Assembly (NCBI RefSeq): GCF_001029505.1
Contig: NZ_LEKH01000008.1
Span: forward strand, 84,476-148,475
Direction: 5' to 3'
Length of the DNA stretch: 64,000 bases
DNA from: Rubrobacter aplysinae
GTDB taxonomy: Bacteria; Actinomycetota; Rubrobacteria; Rubrobacterales; Rubrobacteraceae
In this document: positions 23,372 to 32,390 of the stretch, piece after piece
Layout: every line of letters begins with the position of its first letter
How positions within the stretch are numbered: position 1 is the stretch's first letter
Translations under genes and position numbers: made by a program
Notes under the pieces: model-generated
What the model was told of the DNA's origin: nothing
What the model saw: only the letters and a program-made list of their open reading frames with translations
Database searches by the model: none

Positions 23372-25634
23372 GCCCGCTCCTCTCCTCGTCCCTACCGCTC
23401 CTGACACCCCCGGAAAGCAACGCGTCGACCTCCCGGCGCGCCTCCTCGCCCCCGGACTCGAGCGCCCGGGCAAGCTCGGGAACCGCCTCTGAGCCGAGAC
23501 CCTCGGACAATAGACTCCCGGCGCGTTTTAGATGCACCTCATAGCCTCTGACCTCGTTACCGGTACTGTGGGGATCACCCCCGCCCCCGGCGTCCGCTCC
23601 GGCCTCTTTGGGCTCCTCGGGTTCCTCACCCCGGACGAGGGCCAGTATCTCCTCGCCGTATCGCGCCGCCCGGCGCAGCCCGACACCTTTTATCGCGCCG
23701 AGCTCGTGGGTGGTTCGCGGCTTGAGGGCCGAGATCTCCTCTATGTGAGAGTTGTGGAGCACGACGTACGCCGGAACCTTCTGCCGGCTGGACTGCTCGG
23801 AGCGCCAGCGCCGCAGCCGCTCGAAAAGCTCCGGGTCCGGTTCGGGGCCGCCTCCCGCCCCCGAACCGCCGGGGACCGCGTCAGGCACCACCGGCGCGGC
23901 CAGCGCCTCTCCTCGGGCCTCTGTACGTATCTCCGTGCGGGCACCTCCGCGACTCTCTCCGAGACACACGTCGCACCCGCCGCAGGGAGCGACCTCTTCC
24001 TGATCCCCGAAGCGCCGCAGTAGATGCTCCCGCCGGCAGCTATCGAGCTCGGCGTAGGCTCTCACCTCGTCGAGCTGGTCGTAGGCTCTTCCTTTACGGC
24101 GCTTGAGCCGGCTCGAAACGTCCCGCCGGCTCGGGCCGTCGAGGTGGTTCCGGCGCAGCCTCACGTCCACCAGGGCCCCGCGGGGCACGGCCTCCGCGAC
24201 TCCGGAGGCCATCATCCGGTACACGGAGGCCTGGGCAACCGCCGGACGGACCCCGGCGCGCCGGGCGAGCTCTGGCAAGCCTATATCACCGCCGCCGGGC
24301 ATCGCGGCGTGTACGGCGGACATCTCGGGGCGCATCTCACCCGGCTCCTCCTCGACCCGGCGCACCTCGAGCTCGGCCCACAGATCATAGCCCCGCCGCA
24401 GGAGGCCGGCGTCCTCCAGCCCCGCGAGCAGCACGCCCGCCATGTCCCGCTCCACCCCGCCAAGGCCATCCAGCGACCCGGGAGGCAGGCTCACGTGCCC
24501 ATCGTCTCCGGCGGCCCGGGCCAGCGCGGCAAAGAACTCCCCGGCCTCGTCCTCGCCGCCACTCACCCCCAGTAGCCGCTTCCGCCTCCCCAGGTCCTCG
24601 CCGCGGTAGACTAGGACGCACGTCGCGGGGGCCCCGTCCCTGCCGGCCCGCCCGGACTCCTGCAGGTAATTCGGCAGGCTGGGCGGAGCGGCGGCGTGTA
24701 TTACGAAGCGCACGTTGGGCTTGTCCACCCCCATCCCGAAAGCCACCGTCGCGACCACCACGGAGAGCTCGTCGGTCATGAAACGCTCCTGCACCCCCGA
24801 GCGCTCCCCGTCGCCGAGGCCGGCATGATAATGCTCGGCGTCGAGCCCGGCCCGCCGCAACTCCGCCGCCAGCTCCTCGCACTCCTTACGGGTGAAGCAG
24901 TACACGATCCCGGAGCCACCCGAGGCCCGCGCCGTTTCGAGCACCAGCGGCAGCTTCTCGGCCTTCTTTTTTGCCGGTATAACCCTGTACGTGAGGTTTG
25001 GTCTGTTGAAACCGGTTACGACCACCTCCGGCTCGCGCATCCCGAGCGCCCGCAGCACGTCCTGTCTCACCTGCGGGGTGGCCGTGGCCGTCAGGGCCAG
25101 GACGGGCGGGCTCCCAAGATCCCTTATCGCCTTCGGCAGAAACAGGTAATCCGGGCGGAAGTCGTGTCCCCACTCGGAGATGCAATGCGCCTCGTCGACG
25201 ACGAAAAGCCCCACCCCGGAGGCCGCGCCCCGCAGCGAGAGCACGAACTCCATCGAACGCAGCCTCTCCGGCGCCACGAGCAGCATCTTGATCTCCCCGT
25301 TGCGCACACGGCGCTCTACCTCCCAGCGCTCCTCCGGGGTTAGCCCGGAGTGCAGCGCGGCCGCCCCTTCTACCTGACTCTGAAGCAGAGAGTCAACCTG
25401 GTCTTTCATCAGGGAGATCAGCGGCGAGACGATTACCGTCAGGCTGTCCAGCATGAGCGCCGGTATCTGGTAGCAGAGGCTCTTGCCGCCTCCGGTGGGC
25501 ATTACCCCGAGGGTGTCCTTGCCGGAGAGTACCGCCTGTATTACCTCCTCCTGCCCCTCTCGGAAGGAGTCGAAGCCAAAGACCTCTTTTAGGACCTTGC
25601 GCGGCATATCCTCGGTGCTACGTGCCCCGTGCAT
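23355..25634 (-). CDS. recQ: ATP-dependent DNA helicase RecQ
   Basis: The 759-aa helicase has Walker A MPTGGGKSLCYQIPAL near residue 47, the DEAH box VDEAHCISEWGHDFRPDY and the helicase C motif with YLQESGRAGRDG. A RecQ zinc-binding segment lies around 525-560 (SCRREHLLRRFGD then CGGCDVCLG), followed by a winged helix and an HRDC domain near 625-700 (PAYVVLHNSHIEEI, GVGLRRAARYG). It unwinds DNA during recombination and repair. The C-terminal 70 residues are an extra Glu/Gly-rich helix pair. ATG 25607 is an alternative start. Confidence 0.93.
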   Translation of the reverse strand: MHGARSTEDMPRKVLKEVFGFDSFREGQEEVIQAVLSGKDTLGVMPTGGGKSLCYQIPALMLDSLTVIVSPLISLMKDQVDSLLQSQVEGAAALHSGLTPEERWEVERRVRNGEIKMLLVAPERLRSMEFVLSLRGAASGVGLFVVDEAHCISEWGHDFRPDYLFLPKAIRDLGSPPVLALTATATPQVRQDVLRALGMREPEVVVTGFNRPNLTYRVIPAKKKAEKLPLVLETARASGGSGIVYCFTRKECEELAAELRRAGLDAEHYHAGLGDGERSGVQERFMTDELSVVVATVAFGMGVDKPNVRFVIHAAAPPSLPNYLQESGRAGRDGAPATCVLVYRGEDLGRRKRLLGVSGGEDEAGEFFAALARAAGDDGHVSLPPGSLDGLGGVERDMAGVLLAGLEDAGLLRRGYDLWAELEVRRVEEEPGEMRPEMSAVHAAMPGGGDIGLPELARRAGVRPAVAQASVYRMMASGVAEAVPRGALVDVRLRRNHLDGPSRRDVSSRLKRRKGRAYDQLDEVRAYAELDSCRREHLLRRFGDQEEVAPCGGCDVCLGESRGGARTEIRTEARGEALAAPVVPDAVPGGSGAGGGPEPDPELFERLRRWRSEQSSRQKVPAYVVLHNSHIEEISALKPRTTHELGAIKGVGLRRAARYGEEILALVRGEEPEEPKEAGADAGGGGDPHSTGNEVRGYEVHLKRAGSLLSEGLGSEAVPELARALESGGEEARREVDALLSGGVRSGRDEERSGREATG

Positions 25635-25670
25635 CTCGTGGAGATCCGGGCTTTGGTGAGCCTCGATACC

Positions 25671-26579
25671 TCAGTCCCGCTCTTGTCGGTTACGCTCCCG
25701 ACGCGCGGCCTGCCGGCTATTGGAGAAGCGCGGGGCCTGGCGGCGCTCCTGGGTGCCGCCCCGGTGCCTATCACGTTGGCCGACCGGGGCCTCCACCGGA
25801 CGTTCCGAGGTCTCAATCAGGGTATTCATCACCCTCCGGGCTTCCTCCCGGACGCTGCCGTAGGCCAGCTTGAAGCCCAGCCCGGGCACAGCCACCGCCG
25901 GCGGGAGCGCCAGGAGGTACAGCGGCTCGTAGACGCCGGCTATGGCCGCCGGTATCGAAAGGGTGGCGCCCAGTATCCCGGCGAGTGAAAGGTATTCTCC
26001 CCGCTGCTCGTAGAGATCGGCGGTCATCTCGACCCCGCATCCCCCCGGACGTTCGTCCACGACCAGCTCTATGCAACGGGCCTTTAGCAGGGGTCTTTCT
26101 CCCGGGAGATCCAGGGCCCGCCGTAGCATGCCCAGGGCGTCGCCCGGGTCCCACAGGGAGCCGGAGTCCGTGCTGCGCCGCATCTTGAGCCCCTGCTCCG
26201 CACGCAGTAGATGCTCCAGGCGCTCGCGTGCCAGTTGAGGCGGCGTCCCGAGCTGGCGCTCTATCCTCACGCGGGAGTGGCCGTAAAGCCTGTGCGTCAG
26301 GGTTTGAGCCTCCGCATACCGCCCGCTGGCACGTTCCGATATGGCCTCCCACACGCGCTCTCTGGGTACTCCGGCGCGATCCGCGGCCTCGGCGAGAGCT
26401 TCCGGGGAAATGCCCCGGGAACGTCTGCCACCGCGTGGACCACCGCTCATACCAACGGCGTTGAGCTCTACGGCCCTCCGCAGAACCGCCTCCGCCTCTG
26501 CCGGTCCGAGGCGCACGCCCTTATCTTCGGGGCTTTTAGGGCTTTTAGGACTTTTGGAACCGTTTTGCCGCTCTCGCAA
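25671..26579 (-). CDS. Uncharacterised 302-aa protein with a hydrophobic hairpin
   Basis: The soluble N-terminal half contains a helical region (ALAEAADRAGVPRERVWEAISER) resembling a repeated short-chain domain and an Arg-rich middle. Residues 200-240 form a hydrophobic hairpin (LAGILGATLSIPAAIAGVYEPLYLLALPPAVAVPGLGF, split here as two segments). The last 50 residues are Arg/Gln rich. The first 20 residues include the repeat SPKSPKSP. The start is TTG 26579, 10 nt after pgsA. GTG 26516 is an alternative. It sits between pgsA and recQ in the same direction. Confidence 0.65.
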   Translation of the reverse strand: MRERQNGSKSPKSPKSPEDKGVRLGPAEAEAVLRRAVELNAVGMSGGPRGGRRSRGISPEALAEAADRAGVPRERVWEAISERASGRYAEAQTLTHRLYGHSRVRIERQLGTPPQLARERLEHLLRAEQGLKMRRSTDSGSLWDPGDALGMLRRALDLPGERPLLKARCIELVVDERPGGCGVEMTADLYEQRGEYLSLAGILGATLSIPAAIAGVYEPLYLLALPPAVAVPGLGFKLAYGSVREEARRVMNTLIETSERPVEAPVGQRDRHRGGTQERRQAPRFSNSRQAARRERNRQERD

Positions 26580-26589
26580 CCCGGAGCGC

Positions 26590-27150
26590 CTAGCGGCTCT
26601 CGCCAGCCGCAGCGGCGAAGATCCTCGGGGCGTCCTTGAAGTAGGACCAGCCGGAGATCACGGTGAGCACGACCGCGACGAGCATCAGGATCCAGCCTAC
26701 GGTGAGCAGGGTGTCCGCCGGTCCGATACCGGCGTAGCCGACGAGCAGAACGAACACCGCGAGGCTCTGGGAGTTCATCTTGGCCTTGCCCCAGCTATTG
26801 GCCGCTATAACCTCCCCGCTCTCCAGGGCGACCATCCTGAGACCGGTAACTCCAAACTCCCGGATGACCATGATCGCCGCCATCCAGGCCGCCATTACTC
26901 CTTCACCGACGAGCACGAAGAACAGGGACACGATCAGCGCCTTGTCGGCTATGGAGTCCATCAGCTTACCGAAGTTGGTCACCTTGCCGCTGCTGCGCGC
27001 CGCCACGCCGTCCAGGTAGTCGGTGATCAAAGCCGCGACGTACAGAACCACCGCCAGCGTCAACGCGCCGGGGAACGGTATGTAGATGGCCAGCATGATT
27101 GGCGCGACTCCCACAAGACGCGCGACCGTTAGCTGATTGGCGAGATTCAT
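26590..27150 (-). CDS. pgsA: CDP-diacylglycerol--glycerol-3-phosphate 3-phosphatidyltransferase
   Basis: The 186-aa integral membrane enzyme carries the full CDP-alcohol phosphotransferase motif, DG-xx-AR-(8)-G-xxx-D-xxx-D, in DGVAARSSGKVTNFGKLMDSIAD at about residues 46-68. It has five or six hydrophobic segments. It should make phosphatidylglycerol phosphate from CDP-diacylglycerol at the inner membrane. Other members of the superfamily such as cardiolipin or phosphatidylinositol synthases are possible but fit less well. ATG 27150 follows AGGGATAGG. Confidence 0.88.
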   Translation of the reverse strand: MNLANQLTVARLVGVAPIMLAIYIPFPGALTLAVVLYVAALITDYLDGVAARSSGKVTNFGKLMDSIADKALIVSLFFVLVGEGVMAAWMAAIMVIREFGVTGLRMVALESGEVIAANSWGKAKMNSQSLAVFVLLVGYAGIGPADTLLTVGWILMLVAVVLTVISGWSYFKDAPRIFAAAAGESR

Positions 27151-27228
27151 CCTATCCCTGCCGTCTCTGGCTCTCGTGTATCACCCGTAACACGCACACT
27201 TCTCAAAGCCGTCTCGAAACCATCCCCT

Positions 27229-27276
27229 GCTAGCCCTGCGAAACTATTTGGACGCGTCGAACATGTCCAAGCTAGC
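27229..27276. repeat. Nested inverted repeat upstream of pgsA
   Basis: Outer GCTAGC copies at 27229-27234 and 27271-27276 flank inner arms TTGGAC (27248-27253) and GTCCAA (27265-27270), 79 nt or more before the pgsA ATG. It may form a hairpin in the pgsA leader or bind a dimeric regulator. Confidence 0.4.
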
Positions 27277-27309
27277 ACCTTTGGCCGAAACGCTCAAGAG
27301 GTTCAAGAG

Positions 27310-27340
27310 GCCGGACCCTATCCGGAGGATGGGATCCGGC
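27310..27340 (-). terminator. Hairpin between the NADH dehydrogenase gene and pgsA
   Basis: Two 14-nt arms (GCCGGACCCTATCC and GGATGGGATCCGGC) pair with one mismatch and one G-T pair around a 3-nt loop. It is 54 nt past the NADH dehydrogenase stop. On the minus strand it is followed by CCTCTTG repeats but no long T run, so terminator strength is uncertain. Confidence 0.5.
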
Positions 27341-27393
27341 CCTTATCAACCTCGACGTAAGGTTACGGTAGAGGGTTAAACAACCGGCACGAC

Positions 27394-28773
27394 CTACTCG
27401 TCGGAGCCCCGGAGCTGGGTAACAGCGGGACGCATGAAGAGGCCGAGGATCCAGTCCGCCGCGATTCTGGCCTTGCTCTGCGGGCTCTGGAGGCGGAACA
27501 GGTAGGCCGCCCTCCAGAAAAGCGCGGCCCAGAGGCCGGTGAAGCGGACGCCCATGACCTCGTTGACGGCAAAATCCCCGCCGATCTCGACGAGCTGACC
27601 GATAGGCTTGTACTCGAAGTGGGCCATCTCCTCTTCGCGGCCGTCTATCGTCTTCAGGATGTTATCCGCGACGGCGTAGCCCTGCTGGTTGGCGGCCTGC
27701 GCGGTGGGCGGCGAGAAGTTGCCCTTGCCGTCCGGCACGGCGGCGCAGTCGCCGATGGCCCACACGCCCGGCGTGTCCTCCACGCGCATGTACTCGTCCA
27801 CCTTGATGCCGTTGCGCTCGTCGTAAGGCAGGCCGAGCTCGGAGATCGCGGAGTTTGGCCGGTTTCCGGCGGTCCATACCACGTTTTCGGTGTAGATCTC
27901 GGTGTCGTCGTTGAGCTTTACGCGGTCCTCGGTGATCTCCCGCGCCAGCGTCCCGGTACGGACCTCTATCCTCTTGTGTACGAGCTGCCCCCGGGCCGCG
28001 TTCTGCAGGGCGGGGTCTATCTCCGGCAGGATGTTCGGCAGCCCTTCGAGCAGGATGATCCTGACCCGGTTGGCGTCTATGTTCGGGTAATCCGGGGCGA
28101 GCGCCTCGTGGACCAGGGAGTGGATCTCGGATGCGGTCTCCACGCCCGTCGCTCCGGCGCCTATCACGACGAAGGTCAGCTTGGAGTCCGGCACGTCGCC
28201 CCGCATCATCGAGACTTCCTCGAAGCGCTCGATCACGCGGTTGCGGATTCGCTCTGCGTCCTCGACGCCCTTCATCTTCAGGCTGTTCTCCTCCACACCC
28301 GGTATGCCGAAGAAGTTGGGCTGGCCACCGAGAGAAAGCACGAGATGGTCATACGGGAAGTCCCGGCCCCCGGCGGTCACGGTCTTGTTCTCCGTGTCCA
28401 CGCTCTGCAGCTCGGCCCGCCGGAAGCTCGCCCCGGCGAAGACCAGAGCCCGTCTCAGGGGCTGGGCCACGTTCCGGCTATCTATGTCGCTGGAGACGAT
28501 GCCCGGCACCATCGGCCAGAAGGTAAAGAAGTTGTCCTTAGCGAGCACCAGGACGCCCACGTCGTTGCGCGACTTGATCTTCTCCATGAGCTTCGTGGCC
28601 GCCGAGTAACCCCCGAAGCCACCCCCCACGACCAGCACCTTCTCCTCGAACTGATCATACCGGGGCTTCTCCCACGGCGCGTAGCGGGGGCTCGGGTTCA
28701 AAGCCCTCCTGAGAGCCCCGAATGCCAGCGCGGTCCCGCCTACCGCCAGACCGGTGTTCACCAACTTGCTCAT
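27394..28773 (-). CDS. Type II NADH dehydrogenase-like FAD oxidoreductase
   Basis: The 459-aa protein has an N-terminal hydrophobic stretch (LAVGGTALAFGALRRAL) and the FAD fold VLVVGGGFGGYSAATKL at about 47-63. The NAD fold is FVVIGAGATGVETASEI at about 205-222. The FAD-contacting VWAIGDCAAVPDGKG is around 345. A hydrophobic C-terminal region (VRFTGLWAALFWRAAYLFRL) can attach to the membrane as in NDH-2. It should pass electrons from NADH to quinone without pumping protons. The upstream region is AT-rich and the gene appears monocistronic. Confidence 0.9.
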   Translation of the reverse strand: MSKLVNTGLAVGGTALAFGALRRALNPSPRYAPWEKPRYDQFEEKVLVVGGGFGGYSAATKLMEKIKSRNDVGVLVLAKDNFFTFWPMVPGIVSSDIDSRNVAQPLRRALVFAGASFRRAELQSVDTENKTVTAGGRDFPYDHLVLSLGGQPNFFGIPGVEENSLKMKGVEDAERIRNRVIERFEEVSMMRGDVPDSKLTFVVIGAGATGVETASEIHSLVHEALAPDYPNIDANRVRIILLEGLPNILPEIDPALQNAARGQLVHKRIEVRTGTLAREITEDRVKLNDDTEIYTENVVWTAGNRPNSAISELGLPYDERNGIKVDEYMRVEDTPGVWAIGDCAAVPDGKGNFSPPTAQAANQQGYAVADNILKTIDGREEEMAHFEYKPIGQLVEIGGDFAVNEVMGVRFTGLWAALFWRAAYLFRLQSPQSKARIAADWILGLFMRPAVTQLRGSDE

Positions 28774-29065
28774 TTAGAGACCTCCATCGGCTCTTTGGGT
28801 CGCAGCTTTTCCGTTTAGTGCCTCAAAAGACGCTCACGCACGTAATGTTTCGTTACAAATATACTACAAGATTATACGAGAGCGTCGAGCGCAGACTGTG
28901 AATCAAACCCAAAGCCCTGCTCCGGTGTCCGCCCGGGGCCCTCCTTCGAGCCTCATTCTACCCGTTTTCCGGGAGGCGGAACCCGGTGGACGGCGGGGAG
29001 CGGGAGCCGCGCGCGGATGCACGGCCCCGTCCCACGGAGATACGGCCTTTCGCGGGCTCGAGGCT

Positions 29066-30496
29066 CTACCTTACCCGGGGGCCGTCTTCACCCGAGGTTT
29101 CGGAGAGTAGCGTGTTACCTCCTCTGAAGTAGCTCCTCGTCTCTCTAACCACGACCCCGGCGAGTATCAGGAGACCTACAAGGTTCGGCAACGCCATGAG
29201 GCCGTTCATAACGTCGGCGAAAAGCCAAGCGGGGCTAAGGGCACCTTCAGTGGAGCCAAACCGCGCCCCAATAAAGATAACGGCTATAAAGACCAGACGG
29301 TAAGGTAGCACGCCGCCGCGGCCGAACAGGTACACCATGTTGCGCTCTCCGTAGTAGGCCCAGGTGATGAGTGTAGAGAAGGCGAAGAGAGCAAGCCCGA
29401 CGGCGAGCAGCACAGTGCCAAAGGACCCAAGCGACTCGGAGAACGCCGCTTGCGTGACCCTAGCACCGGAGCCTTCGTAGCCACTGCCACTCCATACTCC
29501 AGCGGTAACTATGGCAAGACCGGTAAACGAGCAGACTACTATCGTGTCTATAAAGGTCTGGGTCATCGAGACCGCCCCCTGACGCACCGACGAGGTGGTC
29601 TGGGCCGCCGCCGCAGCTATCCCGCCGGTACCGAGACCAGACTCGTTGGAGAAGATGCCCCGGGCAACACCAGAAGAGAGCACCGCGACGAAGCTAACTC
29701 CCGCAAAACCGCCGACAGCTGCGGTGCCAGTGAAAGCGTCGGATACCACGACCGCGATGGCCCCTGGAACCTGGGTTATGTTGAGCAAAATTATCAGAGC
29801 GGCTGAGAGTATGTAGAGGACTGCCATGAGAGGAACAAAGAATGAGGTGAACCTTCCTATCCAGCGTATGCCGCCCAGGATCACGATTCCGGCGCCCACA
29901 GTTAGCACAAGTCCGGTGATCCAGAGGGGGACTCCGAATGCCTGGTTTACCGCTGAAGAGGTCTCAAAAGATTGCACGGCGTTACCTATACCGAACGCCG
30001 CGATTGCGGCAAACACCGCGAACAGCGTACCCAGGGTACGTCCTAGTCGGCCTCCTATGCCCCGGCTCAAGTAGAACATAGGCCCCCCGGCCTTCTCACC
30101 GACGGCATCCGTGTCCCTGTACTTTACGCCCAGCACGGCCTCGGAGTACTTCGTCGCCATGCCGAACAGGGCGGTTACCCACATCCAGAACAGCGCGCCG
30201 GGGCCACCGATCAGTATCGCGGCACCCACACCGCCGATGTTACCCGTACCGAGCGTACCAGCGAGCGCCGTAGCCAGCGCCTGATAGTGAGATATATCGC
30301 CCTCGCTGGTAGCCTCTCTTCTTTTGACCAGCGCCAGATTTAAAGCGGAGCCGAGTTCTCGGAACTGTAGCCCACGCAACATTATGGTGAGCAAGATGCC
30401 AACCCCGAGCAGCAACGGCACCAGCAGTCCCGTTACCCCAAACAGAGAGTTACCCCAAATATACCCGCTTAGCCCCCCAAGTAGGTCTTCAATCAC
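29066..30496 (-). CDS. Alanine/glycine:cation symporter (AgcS) family protein
   Basis: The 476-aa protein has about 10-11 hydrophobic helices. It carries the AgcS signatures LAGTLGTGNIGGVGAAILIGGPGALFWMW (split across helices 2-3) and VARGIFSNESGLGTGGIAAAAAQT, which hold sodium- and substrate-binding residues. It imports alanine, glycine or a related amino acid with sodium or protons. GTG 30496 is preferred over TTG 30532 because GGGAGGAG lies just upstream of it. No glycine riboswitch was found in its leader. Confidence 0.92.
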   Translation of the reverse strand: MIEDLLGGLSGYIWGNSLFGVTGLLVPLLLGVGILLTIMLRGLQFRELGSALNLALVKRREATSEGDISHYQALATALAGTLGTGNIGGVGAAILIGGPGALFWMWVTALFGMATKYSEAVLGVKYRDTDAVGEKAGGPMFYLSRGIGGRLGRTLGTLFAVFAAIAAFGIGNAVQSFETSSAVNQAFGVPLWITGLVLTVGAGIVILGGIRWIGRFTSFFVPLMAVLYILSAALIILLNITQVPGAIAVVVSDAFTGTAAVGGFAGVSFVAVLSSGVARGIFSNESGLGTGGIAAAAAQTTSSVRQGAVSMTQTFIDTIVVCSFTGLAIVTAGVWSGSGYEGSGARVTQAAFSESLGSFGTVLLAVGLALFAFSTLITWAYYGERNMVYLFGRGGVLPYRLVFIAVIFIGARFGSTEGALSPAWLFADVMNGLMALPNLVGLLILAGVVVRETRSYFRGGNTLLSETSGEDGPRVR

Positions 30497-30724
30497 AGAC
30501 TTGCTCCTCCCCTTGACTCGACCGCCCGGCAACCGTGGTGGCTAATGGCTCGGCCCAAGAGAGTCCCCACTCCCCGAAACTTCCGCCCAAATTCCACCCC
30601 ATACCCCCGCTGCCAGCCGGATCGCACGACAACGTCCAGGCAACACACCTATAGGAGAGCAAGATAAGGACTTTTCGCGCCCCTGTCTATGGCCGGATGG
30701 AGAAAGGGGTCAGCAACCAGACTT

Positions 30725-31129
30725 TCAGGCCTCCCCAATCGCGACCCGTACGGTCCTCGTGCGGGGGCCGTCGAACTCAGCCAGAAAGATACCCTGCCAG
30801 CGACCGAGGTCCGGCTCGCCGTTGCGGACGAGCAGGGACTGCGACGGCCCGAAGAGGCTCGTGAGCAGATGGGAGTCGCTGTTACCCTCGGCGTGATCGA
30901 AGCGCACGTCCAGGGCATTTAGAAACGCCCGGCAGGCGGCGGCCAGGTCGCGGGGAACGTCGCGGTCGGCATCCTCGTTTACGGTTACGGCTGCGGTGGT
31001 GTGAGTCGAGGAGATCACGCAGAAACCGTCCTCTACCCCGGCCTCCCGCACTGCGCGCCGAACCTCGCCGGTTATGGAGATCAACTGGTACCGCTCTCCG
31101 GTCTCCACCCTTACGTCACTTACCCGCAT
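30725..31129 (-). CDS. YjbQ/UPF0047 family protein
   Basis: The 134-aa protein matches the YjbQ family along its length. It has the start VSDVRVETGERYQLISIT, the conserved CVISSTHTTAAVTVNEDAD (His and Thr pocket), a middle FDHAEGNSDSHLLTSLFG and the end GRWQGIFLAEFDGPRTRTV. Some members have weak thiamine phosphate synthase activity in vivo, but the true role is unsettled. ATG 31129 has AGAGGAGCGGAG upstream and fits the usual family length. Confidence 0.9.
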   Translation of the reverse strand: MRVSDVRVETGERYQLISITGEVRRAVREAGVEDGFCVISSTHTTAAVTVNEDADRDVPRDLAAACRAFLNALDVRFDHAEGNSDSHLLTSLFGPSQSLLVRNGEPDLGRWQGIFLAEFDGPRTRTVRVAIGEA

Positions 31130-31641
31130 CTCCGCTCCTCTCCGCAGGGTCAACTCGTAGCCTGGCATGGTAGCTGCCACGACCAGCCCTTACAGAGCCA
31201 CAGGCCTCACCACTATCCACGAGTCCGGGGGCCCCGTCACGGCCAGACCGAGCAGGTACAGTCTCCGAGGTCGCCGGGAGCGTGCAACCCCGGACGGGCG
31301 TTGCGGCTCGTGTCGCGGCCCTGAAACCCTAAAAATTACGGACCAAGAAAAACCCGGTCAAAGGCACGACTCTCGACGCCGATTCGTAGCGTGGATAGCG
31401 CAGAAGATCATACAAGGCCCCGGGGCGTTGCACCTCTGGAGGGGGGTCTCCGTACCGGGGCCTTACCTTATTATCCTCCGGTCTTTGTGTACATTCTATT
31501 TCGAGCCTGTAACGGTATTGTTAATGTTTGGGGCAGAGCTTAACGGTGGGGAATGGTAAAGATTGACCGCGCGTGGGCGCGGCTGAATTTTATGGGATCT
31601 CCGAGCGGTTAGAGAGTGGGGAATGTGGATCCCGGATACGG
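31130..31641. other. 512-bp intergenic region with an inverted repeat
   Basis: Between the YjbQ gene and the glycosylase gene no convincing coding frame was found. The interval includes a 10-bp perfect inverted repeat at 31414-31464 and an AT-richer stretch at 31490-31620. It is unusually long for this window and could hold an unannotated small RNA, but nothing identifies one. Confidence 0.4.
31414..31464. repeat. Perfect 10-bp inverted repeat with 31-bp spacer
   Basis: AAGGCCCCGG (31414-31423) and CCGGGGCCTT (31455-31464) could close a long stem around a loop that contains a GGAG/CTCC minor hairpin. No T tract follows on either strand. Confidence 0.55.
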
Positions 31642-32361
31642 CTAACCTCCCGGCCCATCCTCCGGCGGGGCGTCCAGTGACTCCCACAGGTAGATACAGG
31701 CCAGGGTGCGGTGTGGACGCCAGGGGTGGGAAAGGCCGCGCAATTCGCCGGGGCTAGGCATCTCGGAAAGACTGTAGGCTTTTTGTGCGGCGCGGCGGAT
31801 GCCGAGGTCTCCGACCGGGAGTACGTCGGGGCGATCCAGGTGGAACATCAGGAACATGTCGGCGGTCCACCGGCCGAGTCCCCGGACCGCGACGAGCCGA
31901 TCCGCAACCTCCTCGTCGGTGAGGAGGTGCAGCGAGCCGAGATCCAGCTCCCCAGACTCCGCGTGGCGGGCGAGTTCCCGGAGATACTCGGCCTTGCGGC
32001 CGGAAAGCCCGGCGGCGCGGAGATCTGCTTCTCCGGCGGCGAGCACCTCGGCCGGCGAAGGGGTACGGCCTCCGAACAGGGCGGTCAGGCGCTCGTAGAT
32101 GGTGCGGGCAGCTTTCGTGGAGAGCTGCTGCCCTACTATGGAGCGTACCAGCGCGCCGTAGGCGTCTTTGGGACGGCCCCTACGGCGGCGGGTGCGGTCC
32201 AGCGGCCCGATCCGGCTCACGAGCGCGGCTATCACCGGGTCTGGACCGGCGCGTAGATGCTCAAAACCCGCCTCTACGTCGGGACGAGAGGCGGGGTCCT
32301 GGGGGCGATGCTCTGGCAACGGGGAGACTCCCGGCACGTTGACCGGAGGCTCGTCAGGCAA
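31642..32361 (-). CDS. HhH-GPD family DNA glycosylase, AlkA-like
   Basis: The 239-aa protein has the glycosylase core: SIVGQQLSTKAARTIYERL, a helix-hairpin-helix in LVAVRGLGRWTADMFLMF around residues 155-172, and the catalytic aspartate in VLPVGDLGIRRAAQKAY. It should remove alkylated purines such as 3-methyladenine in base excision repair. It lacks the Fe-S cluster cysteines of EndoIII/MutY and the N-terminal AlkA domain, as in short DNA-3-methyladenine glycosylase 2 proteins. The start is probably ATG/GTG near 32361, with about 40 flexible residues. Confidence 0.88.
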   Translation of the reverse strand: MPDEPPVNVPGVSPLPEHRPQDPASRPDVEAGFEHLRAGPDPVIAALVSRIGPLDRTRRRRGRPKDAYGALVRSIVGQQLSTKAARTIYERLTALFGGRTPSPAEVLAAGEADLRAAGLSGRKAEYLRELARHAESGELDLGSLHLLTDEEVADRLVAVRGLGRWTADMFLMFHLDRPDVLPVGDLGIRRAAQKAYSLSEMPSPGELRGLSHPWRPHRTLACIYLWESLDAPPEDGPGG

Positions 32362-32390
32362 ACAGGGCCCGGCCGGAGGCTACCCGGCGT

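Noticed and set aside
27619..28818. 399-aa open frame on the + strand opposite the NADH dehydrogenase
   Set aside because: Antisense to a gene with intact FAD and NAD motifs; no recognisable domain.
28839..28856. Rex- or Fur-type operator before the NADH dehydrogenase (GTAA...TTAC)
   Set aside because: The arms are only four bases and do not fit the Rex consensus.
30497..30724. Glycine riboswitch before the AgcS gene
   Set aside because: The conserved aptamer core segments were not found.
31167..31559. 130-aa open frame in the 461-bp gap
   Set aside because: It overlaps the start of the YjbQ gene, has low-complexity composition and no ribosome site or family match.
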